Source: Candidatus Hydrogenedentota bacterium
GTDB taxonomy: Bacteria > Hydrogenedentota > Hydrogenedentia > Hydrogenedentales > SLHB01
Length of the DNA: 48,602 nucleotides
Assembly: GCA_020848835.1 (NCBI GenBank)
Contig: JADLHJ010000055.1
Coordinates: 1-48,602, forward strand
Direction of reading: 5' to 3'
Notes under the pieces: generated by a model
Told to the model about the DNA's origin: nothing
Database searches by the model: none
The model's input: only the letters and a program-made list of their open reading frames with translations
Position numbers and translations under genes: made by a program
Part shown: piece after piece, positions 24,261-32,010 of the stretch
How the letters are laid out: every line of letters begins with the position of its first letter
Numbering within the stretch: the stretch's first letter is position 1

Positions 24261-25586
24261 TTAGCGTTTGAGCTTTTCCACGAGAATATCGACCGCCGCA
24301 TCTTTGATGATGTCTTCCGTCTTCTTAGGCTGCGGCGTGGGCGCGGGTTGGACGGGCTTCGGCGCAGGTTTCTTTACAGGAGTCGGTTTCACCACTGGCT
24401 TCGGCGCAGGTTTCGCTTGTGCGGGTGTTGCCGGACTGACCGAGGCAGGTTGATCCGGTACAGTTACATCGTTCGAGGTCGGCGCAGGCGTTACGTTGGG
24501 TGCCGGTGTAACCGGATTTTGTGGCACTGTGACTGACGGAGCAGGTGCTACGCCAGGTGTGCTTACAGGCATCGGCGAGTTGGGCTCCGAGCCATTGCTT
24601 GACGGAACAACAGCGGGCGCAACCGTCGCCGGTACTATCTGGTTTACAGGTGCCGCGCCTGGGGAATTCGCTTGCGGTGCAATCGGCGGGGACGCCGGTG
24701 CTACAGCCTGCGGTGCGGCGGGTGAATTCGTAGGGGCCGTTTCGGACGCCTGTACTGTTTCGTGTGAACTGGCTGCGTCACCGCCAAACGGTCCATATAC
24801 CAGCAGTCCTGCAGTCGCCACCGCGGCAAGTACCATCGCGGATGCATACATCACCCCGGTCTTCACAAAGGAGGAAGTTTTCTTAGGTACCGCCGCTTTC
24901 ACCGGGCGGTTGTGTGTGTCCAATTCCGGCGACGCGCGGCGTGAACTTTCGCGACGCTCCGGTTCGCGGCGCGACGGCGCTTCCCGGTGCTCGCGATGGG
25001 CGTCGTCCGGCAGATTCACCACGGGAATTTTCGGTAGCGCGCCGGACAAGCGCGTAATCGTCGCCGACGCATCAAACGTAGACTCTTGCCGCACCGGCGC
25101 CTGCAAATGATATTTGTCACGCACGCGCTCGACTTGCCGCTCGATCGCGCTGAAAATCTCTTCCTGTACGCGATCCCACTCCGCAGGCGAATCGAGATAA
25201 CTGATCAACGGCGTAGGCTTGCCCGGCACCATCTGCGGTCGGCTCAGCATCCGCACGTTCTGCCAATTGCAGTGACCCACGAGAATGGGGACCACGATTA
25301 GTTCGCCTTGATCGAATCGACGCTCAATACGCGGAATCTCGATCTCGCGAATAAAGTCGGAATTCAGGAAATTCCGGCTGACCAGCAGAATCGCGATGTG
25401 CGCCTTCTTGATCGCATCCACGATTTCCTGTTTCCAGGGATCGCCCCCGCCCAAACGCCGGTGGTCGTACCACACCTCCGCGCCGATAATCTCCAACGAC
25501 TTAATCAGCCGCGGCATCAGTTTGTCGTCTGCAAACCAACGCGCGTCGTCATGACTATAGCTAACGAATATGTGAACCTGTGACAT
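24261..25586 (-). CDS. TIR-domain protein with one membrane segment and Pro/Ala-rich tail
   Basis: A 441-residue protein. Residues 3 to about 135 form a TIR domain: VHIFVSYSHDDARWF (beta-A), AEVWYDHRRLGGGDPW (BB-loop region), HIAILLVSRNFLNSDFIREI (with Glu81 and Glu83 near where TIR NADases have the catalytic Glu). A basic linker (residues about 190-235) precedes one membrane segment (about 238-258, YASAMVLAAVATAGLLVYG). The remaining 180 residues are Pro/Ala/Val repeats ending in a short charged helix (TEDIIKDAAVDILVEKLKR). The TIR domain should face the cytoplasm and the tail the periplasm. Bacterial TIR proteins serve as NAD-cleaving defence effectors or as scaffolds; neither is proven here. 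The ATG at 25586 follows GAGG; GTG codons upstream are rejected. Confidence 0.85.
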   Translation of the reverse strand: MSQVHIFVSYSHDDARWFADDKLMPRLIKSLEIIGAEVWYDHRRLGGGDPWKQEIVDAIKKAHIAILLVSRNFLNSDFIREIEIPRIERRFDQGELIVVPILVGHCNWQNVRMLSRPQMVPGKPTPLISYLDSPAEWDRVQEEIFSAIERQVERVRDKYHLQAPVRQESTFDASATITRLSGALPKIPVVNLPDDAHREHREAPSRREPERRESSRRASPELDTHNRPVKAAVPKKTSSFVKTGVMYASAMVLAAVATAGLLVYGPFGGDAASSHETVQASETAPTNSPAAPQAVAPASPPIAPQANSPGAAPVNQIVPATVAPAVVPSSNGSEPNSPMPVSTPGVAPAPSVTVPQNPVTPAPNVTPAPTSNDVTVPDQPASVSPATPAQAKPAPKPVVKPTPVKKPAPKPVQPAPTPQPKKTEDIIKDAAVDILVEKLKR

Positions 25587-25621
25587 GCCTACCTCTAACA
25601 CCACTGTCACCGCACCAAAAG

Positions 25622-25651
25622 ACTATACAGTAAGCGGCATTCTGCTGACAA
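25622..25651 (-). promoter_or_regulatory. sigma70-like promoter of the TIR gene
   Basis: TTGTCA (25651-25646), 18-nt spacer, TATAGT (25627-25622) on the minus strand, giving a leader of about 30 nt. The rest of the 236-bp gap up to the next gene shows nothing else clear. Confidence 0.55.
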
Positions 25652-25822
25652 TAGTACGATTCTTATTTCAGGGTATTGGCTGATTGGACACCAGTGCTGA
25701 CTCCGAGGTTCGCAGCGCCTGAAAATGTTTTCCCTTGCGATGCGTGCATTGCTCTCGTACCATGCGGCTGGTGGTTGGCGATGTCGGGGGATATCGCCAA
25801 CGAAACGGGGGAGAGCATTAAC

Positions 25823-27151
25823 ATGTCTACAAGGAAGCTGTCTCGACGAACCATACTCAAGCGCGCAGCGGGTTCTTTCGCCGCCGCGGTTGCCGGCCCA
25901 ATGATTCTCCCATCGTCGGTCTTCGGCGCAGAGGGCAGGACAGCGCCAAACGACCGTGTGCGCGTCGCCTACATCGGCGTCGGCAGACGAAGCCGCCAAT
26001 TAATGGGCCTGCCCGAAGGCGCAGAAATTACGGCATACGCCGACCTCTATCAAAAACGCCTCGACGAAATGAAAGCCCGAAATGCGAGCGCCAAAATATT
26101 TCCCGACTATCGCGAGATGCTAGCCTCTGACGCAATCGACGCCGTCGTCATCGCGACCCCGGACCACTGGCACACGCTTCCCGTGATACACGCCTGCCAA
26201 GCAAAGAAAGACGTGTACATCGAAAAGCCCATGACGCTCACCGTGCGAGAAGGCCGCGCAATCGTGGATGCCGTGAAGAAACACAACGTGATCTTACAGA
26301 CCGGCAGCCAGCAACGTTCCGGCCCGGCCTGCCAGCGTGGCTGCAAAGAATTATTGGAAGGCTGCATCGGAAAAATCCATACGGTCCACGGCGCGAACTA
26401 CCCGAGCCCCTGGGACTGCGATCTCGGCGAAGAAACGCTGCCCGAAGGAATCAACTGGGACATGTGGTGCGGCCAGACCGAACCGCGCGCCTACCATCGC
26501 GATCTGTTTCTCCCGCGCGCCGAAGGACGTACCTATCCCGATGGCCGGCCGCTCGGTTGGATTTCGTACCGTCCCTATTCGGGCGGCGAAATGACCGGCT
26601 GGGGCGCGCACGGCCTCGACATAGTCCAATGGGCCCTCGGCACCAGCGAAACCGGCCCCGTCGAAATCTGGCCGGAGGACACGCCCGCAGGGCCAATCAT
26701 CTACTTCGGCAAAGAATCACAACCCACCCCCGGCATGGAACCGCTCATTCGTCCCGTCACCATGAAATATGCCAGTGGAGTCGTACTCAAGCTTGACGGC
26801 AAGGGCCCCGGCGGCGGCGCAGTGTTTGAAGGCGAAGGCGGCAGCGCCATGGTGGATCGCGGCAAGTATCAACTCAAACGCGACGGCAAAACCGAGTCAA
26901 TCGCCGATCCACCCGGCGAAGACGACACGAAAGCGCACCTCAAAAACTGGATCGATTGCATTCGTTCGCGGCAACAACCCATCGCCTACGCAGAGATCGG
27001 ACACCGTTCCGCCACCATGTGCCACCTCGGCAATATCGCGCGTTGGACTGGCCGCAAACTCACTTGGGACCCCGCAAAAGAAGAATTCGCAAACGACACC
27101 GAAGCCAACGCACTCCTCAGCCGCCCCATGCGTGCGCCATGGAACATATGA
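25823..27151 (+). CDS. Tat-exported Gfo/Idh/MocA family oxidoreductase
   Basis: A 442-residue protein starting at the ATG behind GGGGAGAG. The twin-arginine signal is LSRRTILKRAAGSFAAAVAG. The nucleotide-binding start VRVAYIGVGRRSRQLMG keeps GxGxxS-like spacing; DHWHTLPVIHA, YIEKPMTLTVREGRAIVDAV and LQTGSQQRSGPACQ are family signatures, with the EKP catalytic Lys. GWGAHGLDIVQWALG matches the C-terminal domain Gly/His/Asp motif. It oxidises or isomerises an unknown sugar in the periplasm. It is followed by an enolase-superfamily gene (133-bp gap) and a DUF6807 gene, a combination suggesting one sugar-acid or sugar-modification pathway. Confidence 0.94.
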   Translation: MSTRKLSRRTILKRAAGSFAAAVAGPMILPSSVFGAEGRTAPNDRVRVAYIGVGRRSRQLMGLPEGAEITAYADLYQKRLDEMKARNASAKIFPDYREMLASDAIDAVVIATPDHWHTLPVIHACQAKKDVYIEKPMTLTVREGRAIVDAVKKHNVILQTGSQQRSGPACQRGCKELLEGCIGKIHTVHGANYPSPWDCDLGEETLPEGINWDMWCGQTEPRAYHRDLFLPRAEGRTYPDGRPLGWISYRPYSGGEMTGWGAHGLDIVQWALGTSETGPVEIWPEDTPAGPIIYFGKESQPTPGMEPLIRPVTMKYASGVVLKLDGKGPGGGAVFEGEGGSAMVDRGKYQLKRDGKTESIADPPGEDDTKAHLKNWIDCIRSRQQPIAYAEIGHRSATMCHLGNIARWTGRKLTWDPAKEEFANDTEANALLSRPMRAPWNI

Positions 27152-27284
27152 CCGAACATTTGAGCATTCAATTAATGTCGAAAACCCGCGCGAAGCGACT
27201 TGGTGTGCGCCGCGATAGCGACGCTTTGAACTCAACAAAAGTTTAGAGACCTTTACCTAAAGTCGACGCACAGTGAGGCCATCA

Positions 27285-28499
27285 ATGACGCGACGTTCAT
27301 TTCTACAATCCACCGCCGGTGCTACGATAGGATTCGCCATGGCAAACACGGCATATAGCGATCTACGCAAACCCATCACGATCGATCGCATCGAAATCTT
27401 CCCCGTGCGCTATCCCACCGTGATGTACTTCAAATTCTTTGAAGGCCCCACCGGCGCAGGGCGCGCCGCCGTCATCATCAAAATCACCGCAAGCGACGGC
27501 ACCATCGGCTGGGGCGAAAGTGTACCCGTGCCACGTTGGAGCCACGAAACCCTCGAAGGCGCAACCGCCGCGATCGACAAGTATCTTAAGCCAGTCTTGA
27601 TCGGTAAAAACCCCTTCGATCTCGATGCCATCCACGACGCCATGAACAAAGAGATCGCGAACTCATTCTCCACCGGCGCGCCAATCACCAAAGCGGGAAT
27701 CGACATCGCGCTACACGATCTCATCGGCCGCGCGTCTGGGCTAAACATTGCAGAAATGTGGGGGAGAGCCACGCCAGATGATCTGCTCTTGAGTTGGACA
27801 CTAAACCCGAAAACGCTCGACGAACTCCCCGGCCTCATTCAAAAAGGAAAAGACCGCGGCTTCCAAAACTTCAACGTCAAAGTCGCGCCCGACACCGAAT
27901 TCGATCTCGCCTTGTGCCGCACCGTAAAAGAACTCGCACCGGAAACATTTCTTTGGGCCGATGCCAACGGCGGCTACGATCTTTCAACCGCGCTGGCCGT
28001 TGCGCCGAAACTCGCCGACGCCGGCGTGGACGTCTTTGAGCAACCCATCCCCGCAAACCGACTCACCGGCTACCAGGAGCTTCGCAAACAAGGCGCGCTG
28101 CCGATCATCCTCGACGAAGGCGTTGTTTCGCCATCCGACCTCATCGAATTCATCAAACTCGGCTGCTGCGACGGCGTCGCCATGAAACCCGCGCGCTGCG
28201 GCGGATTGCGTTCCGCGCGCCTGCAACTAGAGATACTCGAAGAAGCCGGCCAAATGTTCCTCGGCAGCGGCCTCACCGATCCCGATATCTCGCTCGCCGC
28301 CTCGCTCATCCTCTACGGCGCATTCGGCCTCAAGTACCCAGCCGCACTCAACGGCCCCCAATTCCTCGGTGCAAGCGTCATCACAGAACCCTTCGTGCCA
28401 AACGCAGGCCGCGTCCGCATCCCCAAAGGCCCCGGTCTCGGCATCGACATCGACGAAACCAAACTCGCCGAACTCGTCGAAAAATCAAAGGCCACCTAA
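27285..28499 (+). CDS. enolase-superfamily (mandelate racemase/muconate lactonizing) protein, Tat signal
   Basis: A 404-residue protein, ATG 27285 behind GTGAGG. It begins with a twin-arginine signal (TRRSFLQSTAGATIGFAMA), rare for this superfamily. The capping domain follows (VVIKITASDGTIGWGES), then the barrel: NFNVKVAPD at the KxK position (first Lys replaced by Asn, second kept), metal ligands in WADANGGY (Asp), VFEQPI (Glu) and IILDEGV (Asp/Glu), and MKPARCGGL with a Lys at the end of the sixth strand. These enzymes remove an alpha-proton from carboxylates to give epimerisation, dehydration or cycloisomerisation. Acid-sugar dehydration would fit the neighbouring oxidoreductase, but this is inference. 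Confidence 0.88.
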   Translation: MTRRSFLQSTAGATIGFAMANTAYSDLRKPITIDRIEIFPVRYPTVMYFKFFEGPTGAGRAAVIIKITASDGTIGWGESVPVPRWSHETLEGATAAIDKYLKPVLIGKNPFDLDAIHDAMNKEIANSFSTGAPITKAGIDIALHDLIGRASGLNIAEMWGRATPDDLLLSWTLNPKTLDELPGLIQKGKDRGFQNFNVKVAPDTEFDLALCRTVKELAPETFLWADANGGYDLSTALAVAPKLADAGVDVFEQPIPANRLTGYQELRKQGALPIILDEGVVSPSDLIEFIKLGCCDGVAMKPARCGGLRSARLQLEILEEAGQMFLGSGLTDPDISLAASLILYGAFGLKYPAALNGPQFLGASVITEPFVPNAGRVRIPKGPGLGIDIDETKLAELVEKSKAT

Positions 28500-28530
28500 C
28501 CGCCCATGCGCTTCTTAAAATTGCCGTTCC

Positions 28531-28556
28531 AGGTTTGTAGTTCCGCGTTCACGCGG
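28531..28556 (+). repeat. dispersed repeat type 2, copy 2
   Basis: Matches 8521-8546 at 24 of 26 bases, same core agttccgcgttcacgcgg and the same small hairpin. It opens the repeat-rich 453-bp stretch between the enolase-type gene and the DUF6807 gene. Confidence 0.6.
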
Positions 28557-28577
28557 CTGGGCCAGCGCCAAATCCAT

Positions 28578-28632
28578 GCCCTTTCGAGTCCGTGTCAGTC
28601 TGTGCTCGTCCGTGTTTGTCCGCGTTCGTCTA
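28578..28632 (+). repeat. degenerate short-period GTCCGTGT repeat
   Basis: A run of imperfect copies of gtccgtgt / gtctgtgc / gtccgcgt spaced by about 8-10 bp. It resembles in style the ATCTGTGTA run at 46083-46109. No gene is visible in it. Confidence 0.45.
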
Positions 28633-28643
28633 CTGTGCGCACC

Positions 28644-28952
28644 ACCAGCGTCTTGTCTACGAACAGAAATCCATCGACGCGCATTTATCCCGAACGGATT
28701 CCAGTGCACATCGCGAGCGCCGTAGTCTCCACCAAGAGACTTTCGAAACGCATTTATCCCGAAGGGATTCGCGCGGGTAACGCGAGCGCCATACTTTCCA
28801 CCAAAAGTCTTTCGAAACGCATTTATCCCGAAGGGATTACAGCGCGTAGCCCAGGGTTGGCGGGCCGTAGTCGCTTCGACGAAGGCACGGCTACCCTGGG
28901 TAACCCGGCGCCACACTACCGCAACTACCCTGAAAGGGTTGCAGCCGTTCTC
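28644..28952 (+). repeat. 69-bp in-frame tandem repeat joined to the DUF6807 gene
   Basis: The string gcatttatcccgaa starts at 28681, 28750 and 28819, an exact 69-bp period (23 codons), with a half unit upstream. The third unit runs into an inverted repeat (AGCCCAGGGT near 28848 and ACCCTGGGT near 28891) and a tail ending CCTGAAAGGGTTGCAGCC just before the downstream ATG. The plus frame stays open through all units in the frame of the DUF6807 protein (RIYPEGI repeated). The minus strand also stays open (NPFGINAFRK repeated). No ribosome site supports either as a protein start, so this is probably a non-coding dispersed element. Confidence 0.75.
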
Positions 28953-29810
28953 ATGATCGCGCTACTCGCGCACACGATCGCCCACGCCGATCAACCCGTC
29001 ACCGCCGACACCAAACCAGACCGCATCGACGTATCCGTCGCCGGTTCTCTCTTCACTTCCTACAAATTCGCACCCACACAAAAATATCCGTACTTCTATC
29101 CCGTCAACGGTCCGCGCTCGGGCAAATCGGTCACCACCGAATCCTCCGAACCCTACCCGCATCACCACTCGTTATTCTTCGGATGTGACCGCGTCAACGG
29201 CGCTAACTTCTGGCAAGACACAAACGACAAAGGCCAAATCGTTTCACAAACCCCAAAAATCTCCGAATCAACCGGCACAAAAATCATTATCGAAGACATC
29301 TGCCTATGGCGCGTCCCTGGCAACGACCCCATAATGCGCGACACGCGCCGCATTACCATAGCCGCGCCCGAAGACAATACCCGCATCATCGACTTCGCGA
29401 TCACCCTCGAACCGCTCGTTGACATCACCATCGAAAAAACAAACCACTCCCTCTTCGCCGCGCGCGTGGCACCGGAACTCGCCGTCACCGCCGGCGGCAC
29501 GCTAGTCAACGCTGAAGGAAACCAAAGCGAAAAAGGCACCTACGGCGTCCCGTCCGCGTGGTGCAACTACTCCGGCACCCGCGACGGCATCACCGAAGGC
29601 ATCGCCATCATCCAACACCCCGAAAACCGCTGGTACCCCTCAAAGTGGTTCACCCGCGACTACGGCTTCTTCTCCCCAACCCCCATGTACTGGCTCGAAA
29701 ACGACCGCCTGCAACTGTCAAAAGCTCAAGCCTTTGTTCTGAAGTATCGGGTTGTTGTGCATGCGGGTATGGGTGACGAAGCACGCGCACACTTCTCCAT
29801 GGTGCCGTGA
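28953..29810 (+). CDS. DUF6807 (PmoA-like) family protein
   Basis: A 285-residue protein if the ATG at 28953 is used. The core SLFTSYKFAPTQKYPYFYP, EPYPHHHSLFFGCDRVNG and ANFWQD is characteristic of the DUF6807/PmoA family, predicted jelly-roll proteins often encoded beside Gfo/Idh/MocA oxidoreductases; activity unknown. MIALLAHTIAHA is a short signal-peptide core lacking the basic N-region; the in-frame repeat just upstream would supply it (ERVAAVLMIALLAH), so the real start may be a non-ATG codon inside the repeat. No clear ribosome site precedes the ATG. It is convergent with the NTF2-like gene, 15 bp away. Confidence 0.75.
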   Translation: MIALLAHTIAHADQPVTADTKPDRIDVSVAGSLFTSYKFAPTQKYPYFYPVNGPRSGKSVTTESSEPYPHHHSLFFGCDRVNGANFWQDTNDKGQIVSQTPKISESTGTKIIIEDICLWRVPGNDPIMRDTRRITIAAPEDNTRIIDFAITLEPLVDITIEKTNHSLFAARVAPELAVTAGGTLVNAEGNQSEKGTYGVPSAWCNYSGTRDGITEGIAIIQHPENRWYPSKWFTRDYGFFSPTPMYWLENDRLQLSKAQAFVLKYRVVVHAGMGDEARAHFSMVP

Positions 29811-29825
29811 CCGAACGGGAATATT

Positions 29826-30203
29826 TTATCGGCTTTGGTCTGGTCCGAGAATTTTGGTTTCAAGGCGCGATATCAACCCATCCTTCAAAGTGAAGCGATT
29901 CTCGCCTTTTCCGAAACCGCCAGGTAGTCCCGGCGAGTAACAGGTCCATTGGGCGAATACTTCATGTCCCTCAACAATTAGTTGGTCAATTTCAATTCGC
30001 ATGTCCGGTAGAGGATACTTCCAGCCGTCGTGCATGCAGGTGCGGATTTCAATTTTGCCGTTGTGCGTTCGCACCTTGCCGGTGAATGGTTCTATGTACA
30101 CCGCATCGTCGTGAAACAGCGCCATCATTTCTTCCTCTGCGGATGCGCCCGTTTGCATCGCCGCGAAGAATTTATTTACAGTCTCGTTTCCTGATTTGCT
30201 CAT
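29826..30203 (-). CDS. NTF2-like (SnoaL/nuclear transport factor 2 fold) protein
   Basis: A 125-residue alpha+beta-barrel protein. Typical features are the N-terminal helix (NETVNKFFAAM), LFHDDAVYIEPFTG, and the late strands VFAQWTCYS and ENRFTLKDGLISRLET. The fold covers isomerases, dehydratases and ligand binders, so the activity is open. No signal peptide. It is divergent from the LuxR-type gene with 64 bp between, so the two may be co-regulated. Confidence 0.75.
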   Translation of the reverse strand: MSKSGNETVNKFFAAMQTGASAEEEMMALFHDDAVYIEPFTGKVRTHNGKIEIRTCMHDGWKYPLPDMRIEIDQLIVEGHEVFAQWTCYSPGLPGGFGKGENRFTLKDGLISRLETKILGPDQSR

Positions 30204-30267
30204 TAATAGTCCCTCAGTTGTGATGCCTTAACCGATTCAAAACCATACCAACACATTAGCGATAATC

Positions 30268-30663
30268 ATGAAACGTACCGCCGCAAAACGTATTCGACAC
30301 CTGATCGAAATTGGCTCGCAGCCGCATGCGGCTTTCCCTCTCGCCAAGTTGGCGAGCGCTTGCGCAAATCTTAATGACCCCTCCCTGACGATTGACCTGG
30401 CAGCAGCCCGGCAAATCGGCGTGCCGGTTCTGGTTTTGCGGACGAAAGAATCCACGTTGCATCAAGTCACCTTGGAGAAGTTGTCAGTGCGTGAGCGCGA
30501 TGTAGCGCGTCTGATCGCTAAGGGTTTCAATAACGCTCAAATTAGTTCGGCACTCGGAATTGCTGTTGGAACCGTCAAGGATCATGTTCACCACGCGCTT
30601 GCCAAAACCGGTGCAAAATCGCGTACCGAACTGGCCGCAACGCTTGTTCGGGAGGGAGTCTAA
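30268..30663 (+). CDS. short LuxR-type HTH regulator without receiver domain
   Basis: A 131-residue protein. The C-terminal 60 residues are a LuxR/GerE helix-turn-helix: LSVRERDVARLIAKGFNNAQ then ALGIAVGTVKDHVHHALAKT and SRTEL. The N-terminal 70 residues are too short for a receiver or PAS domain and look like nothing I know; no phosphorylatable Asp is evident. It may be a stand-alone DNA-binding protein or a remnant of a longer regulator. It probably controls the divergent NTF2-like gene. No strong ribosome site; the ATG is the first in frame. Confidence 0.72.
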   Translation: MKRTAAKRIRHLIEIGSQPHAAFPLAKLASACANLNDPSLTIDLAAARQIGVPVLVLRTKESTLHQVTLEKLSVRERDVARLIAKGFNNAQISSALGIAVGTVKDHVHHALAKTGAKSRTELAATLVREGV

Positions 30664-30774
30664 GCTCGCCATTGAAATTCGTCAATCCATCGAAAGATGG
30701 ATGATTACGACCGCTCGACTTCTTAAAGAACGTAATTGTGCCATGCGCGCCACACGCTAAGGACTGAAATTGCC

Positions 30775-31845
30775 ATGCCGCAACGTAGCTTTTGTCTTGC
30801 GCTTATGCTCGCGCTGCTCCTTCCGTCTACGATATCGCTTGCGGACCCCGTTGCGTTCATCGGAAGCTGGGAACTAACTCCCGTGGATGGCGGAGCGGGT
30901 TGGCTGGAAGTGCGTCAGGATGACGGCATTTATGCGGGCACGCTGCTCTGGATGGGAGGCAGCCCCGAGCCCATGAACCGCGTGTACTTCGATGGCGATA
31001 CGCTGCACGGCTTCCGTATCGTCGACGATGAAATTCGCGATAGCGCCGATGTGCTCGTCAAGACGCAGCAACACCCCATTTTTCTAACGGCCACATTAGA
31101 AGGTTCCCGGTTACGCGGGATGATTACACAACCAAGCCGTGACGGGGCAAACGTGGTCAAAGCCGAGTTCAACGGCGTACGCTCCGATCCCATGCCTGCG
31201 GTTCCAGACCTCGCGCAAGTAGAATTGGGCGATCCGATCCAACTCTTCAATGGAAGGAATCTTGATGGGTGGATAGTTGCGGGTGGCGCGCATTGGGGTA
31301 AGCTCAAGGACTCATCCAATGCCGACGGCTGGATACCTGTCGACAGCGATGTTGCGAATGGTTGGTCCGTGATCGATGGCGTGCTTACGAATAATCCCGC
31401 GCAGACCGAAGGACAACCTTACATTCGCTATGGAAATCTGATCACCAAGACGAACTTCGAAGACTTCAATCTCACCCTCGAGGTGAAGGCGCCGCAAGAC
31501 GGAAACAGCGGCATCTATCTGCGCGGCATCTACGAAATCCAAATCCGCGACAGTCATGGGAAGCCGCTCGATTCACACAACATGGGGGCGCTCTACGGGC
31601 GCATCGCACCGTCGCGCGATGTGGAAAAAGGCGCCGGAGAGTGGCAGGCGGTCGACATCACGCTCGTCGATCGGCACCTCACCGTCAAACTTAACGGCCA
31701 GATCATCATCGACAATGCACCTGTCACCGGCTGCACCGGCGGCGCACTCTGGTCCGATGAATCCCGCCCCGGCCCAATCTATTTTCAGGGCGACCACACC
31801 TCGATTCAGTACCGAAACATTGTGTTGCGTCCGGTGGAAAATTAA
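30775..31845 (+). CDS. secreted DUF1080 (3-keto-disaccharide hydrolase domain) protein
   Basis: A 356-residue protein; ATG 30775 after AAGGA gives the signal peptide PQRSFCLALMLALLLPSTISLA. The first half (residues 22-140) is a small beta domain (GSWELTPVDGGAGWLEVRQD). From about residue 150 comes the concanavalin-like DUF1080 domain: LFNGRNLDGWIVAG, WSVIDGVLTNNP, FEDFNLTLEVKAP, NSGIYLRGIYEIQIRD, GALYGRIAPS, EWQAVDITLVD and YFQGDHTSIQYRNI. This domain is linked to hydrolysis of 3-keto-sugars made by Gfo/Idh/MocA-type oxidoreductases, which fits the neighbours. Likely periplasmic. Confidence 0.93.
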   Translation: MPQRSFCLALMLALLLPSTISLADPVAFIGSWELTPVDGGAGWLEVRQDDGIYAGTLLWMGGSPEPMNRVYFDGDTLHGFRIVDDEIRDSADVLVKTQQHPIFLTATLEGSRLRGMITQPSRDGANVVKAEFNGVRSDPMPAVPDLAQVELGDPIQLFNGRNLDGWIVAGGAHWGKLKDSSNADGWIPVDSDVANGWSVIDGVLTNNPAQTEGQPYIRYGNLITKTNFEDFNLTLEVKAPQDGNSGIYLRGIYEIQIRDSHGKPLDSHNMGALYGRIAPSRDVEKGAGEWQAVDITLVDRHLTVKLNGQIIIDNAPVTGCTGGALWSDESRPGPIYFQGDHTSIQYRNIVLRPVEN

Positions 31846-32010
31846 GTCGAGTAGGGCTCTTGTAACTAGGGCAAGAACTCCAGTCGCCCGTAGATGCTTA
31901 AATAGCTTCCAAGAACCCCAGATTGGCCTTCCTTACGATACCATTGAACCGTGTAACGCCTACGGGTATTGTTTCCCAATTCGGAGTGTAGGGTGGGGTA
32001 TCAGTAGACC

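Noticed and set aside
28515..28916. Minus-strand 133-codon frame with NPFGINAFRK repeats
   Set aside because: It is the reverse reading of the 69-bp repeat; no ribosome site, no known family, and the repetition explains the open frame.
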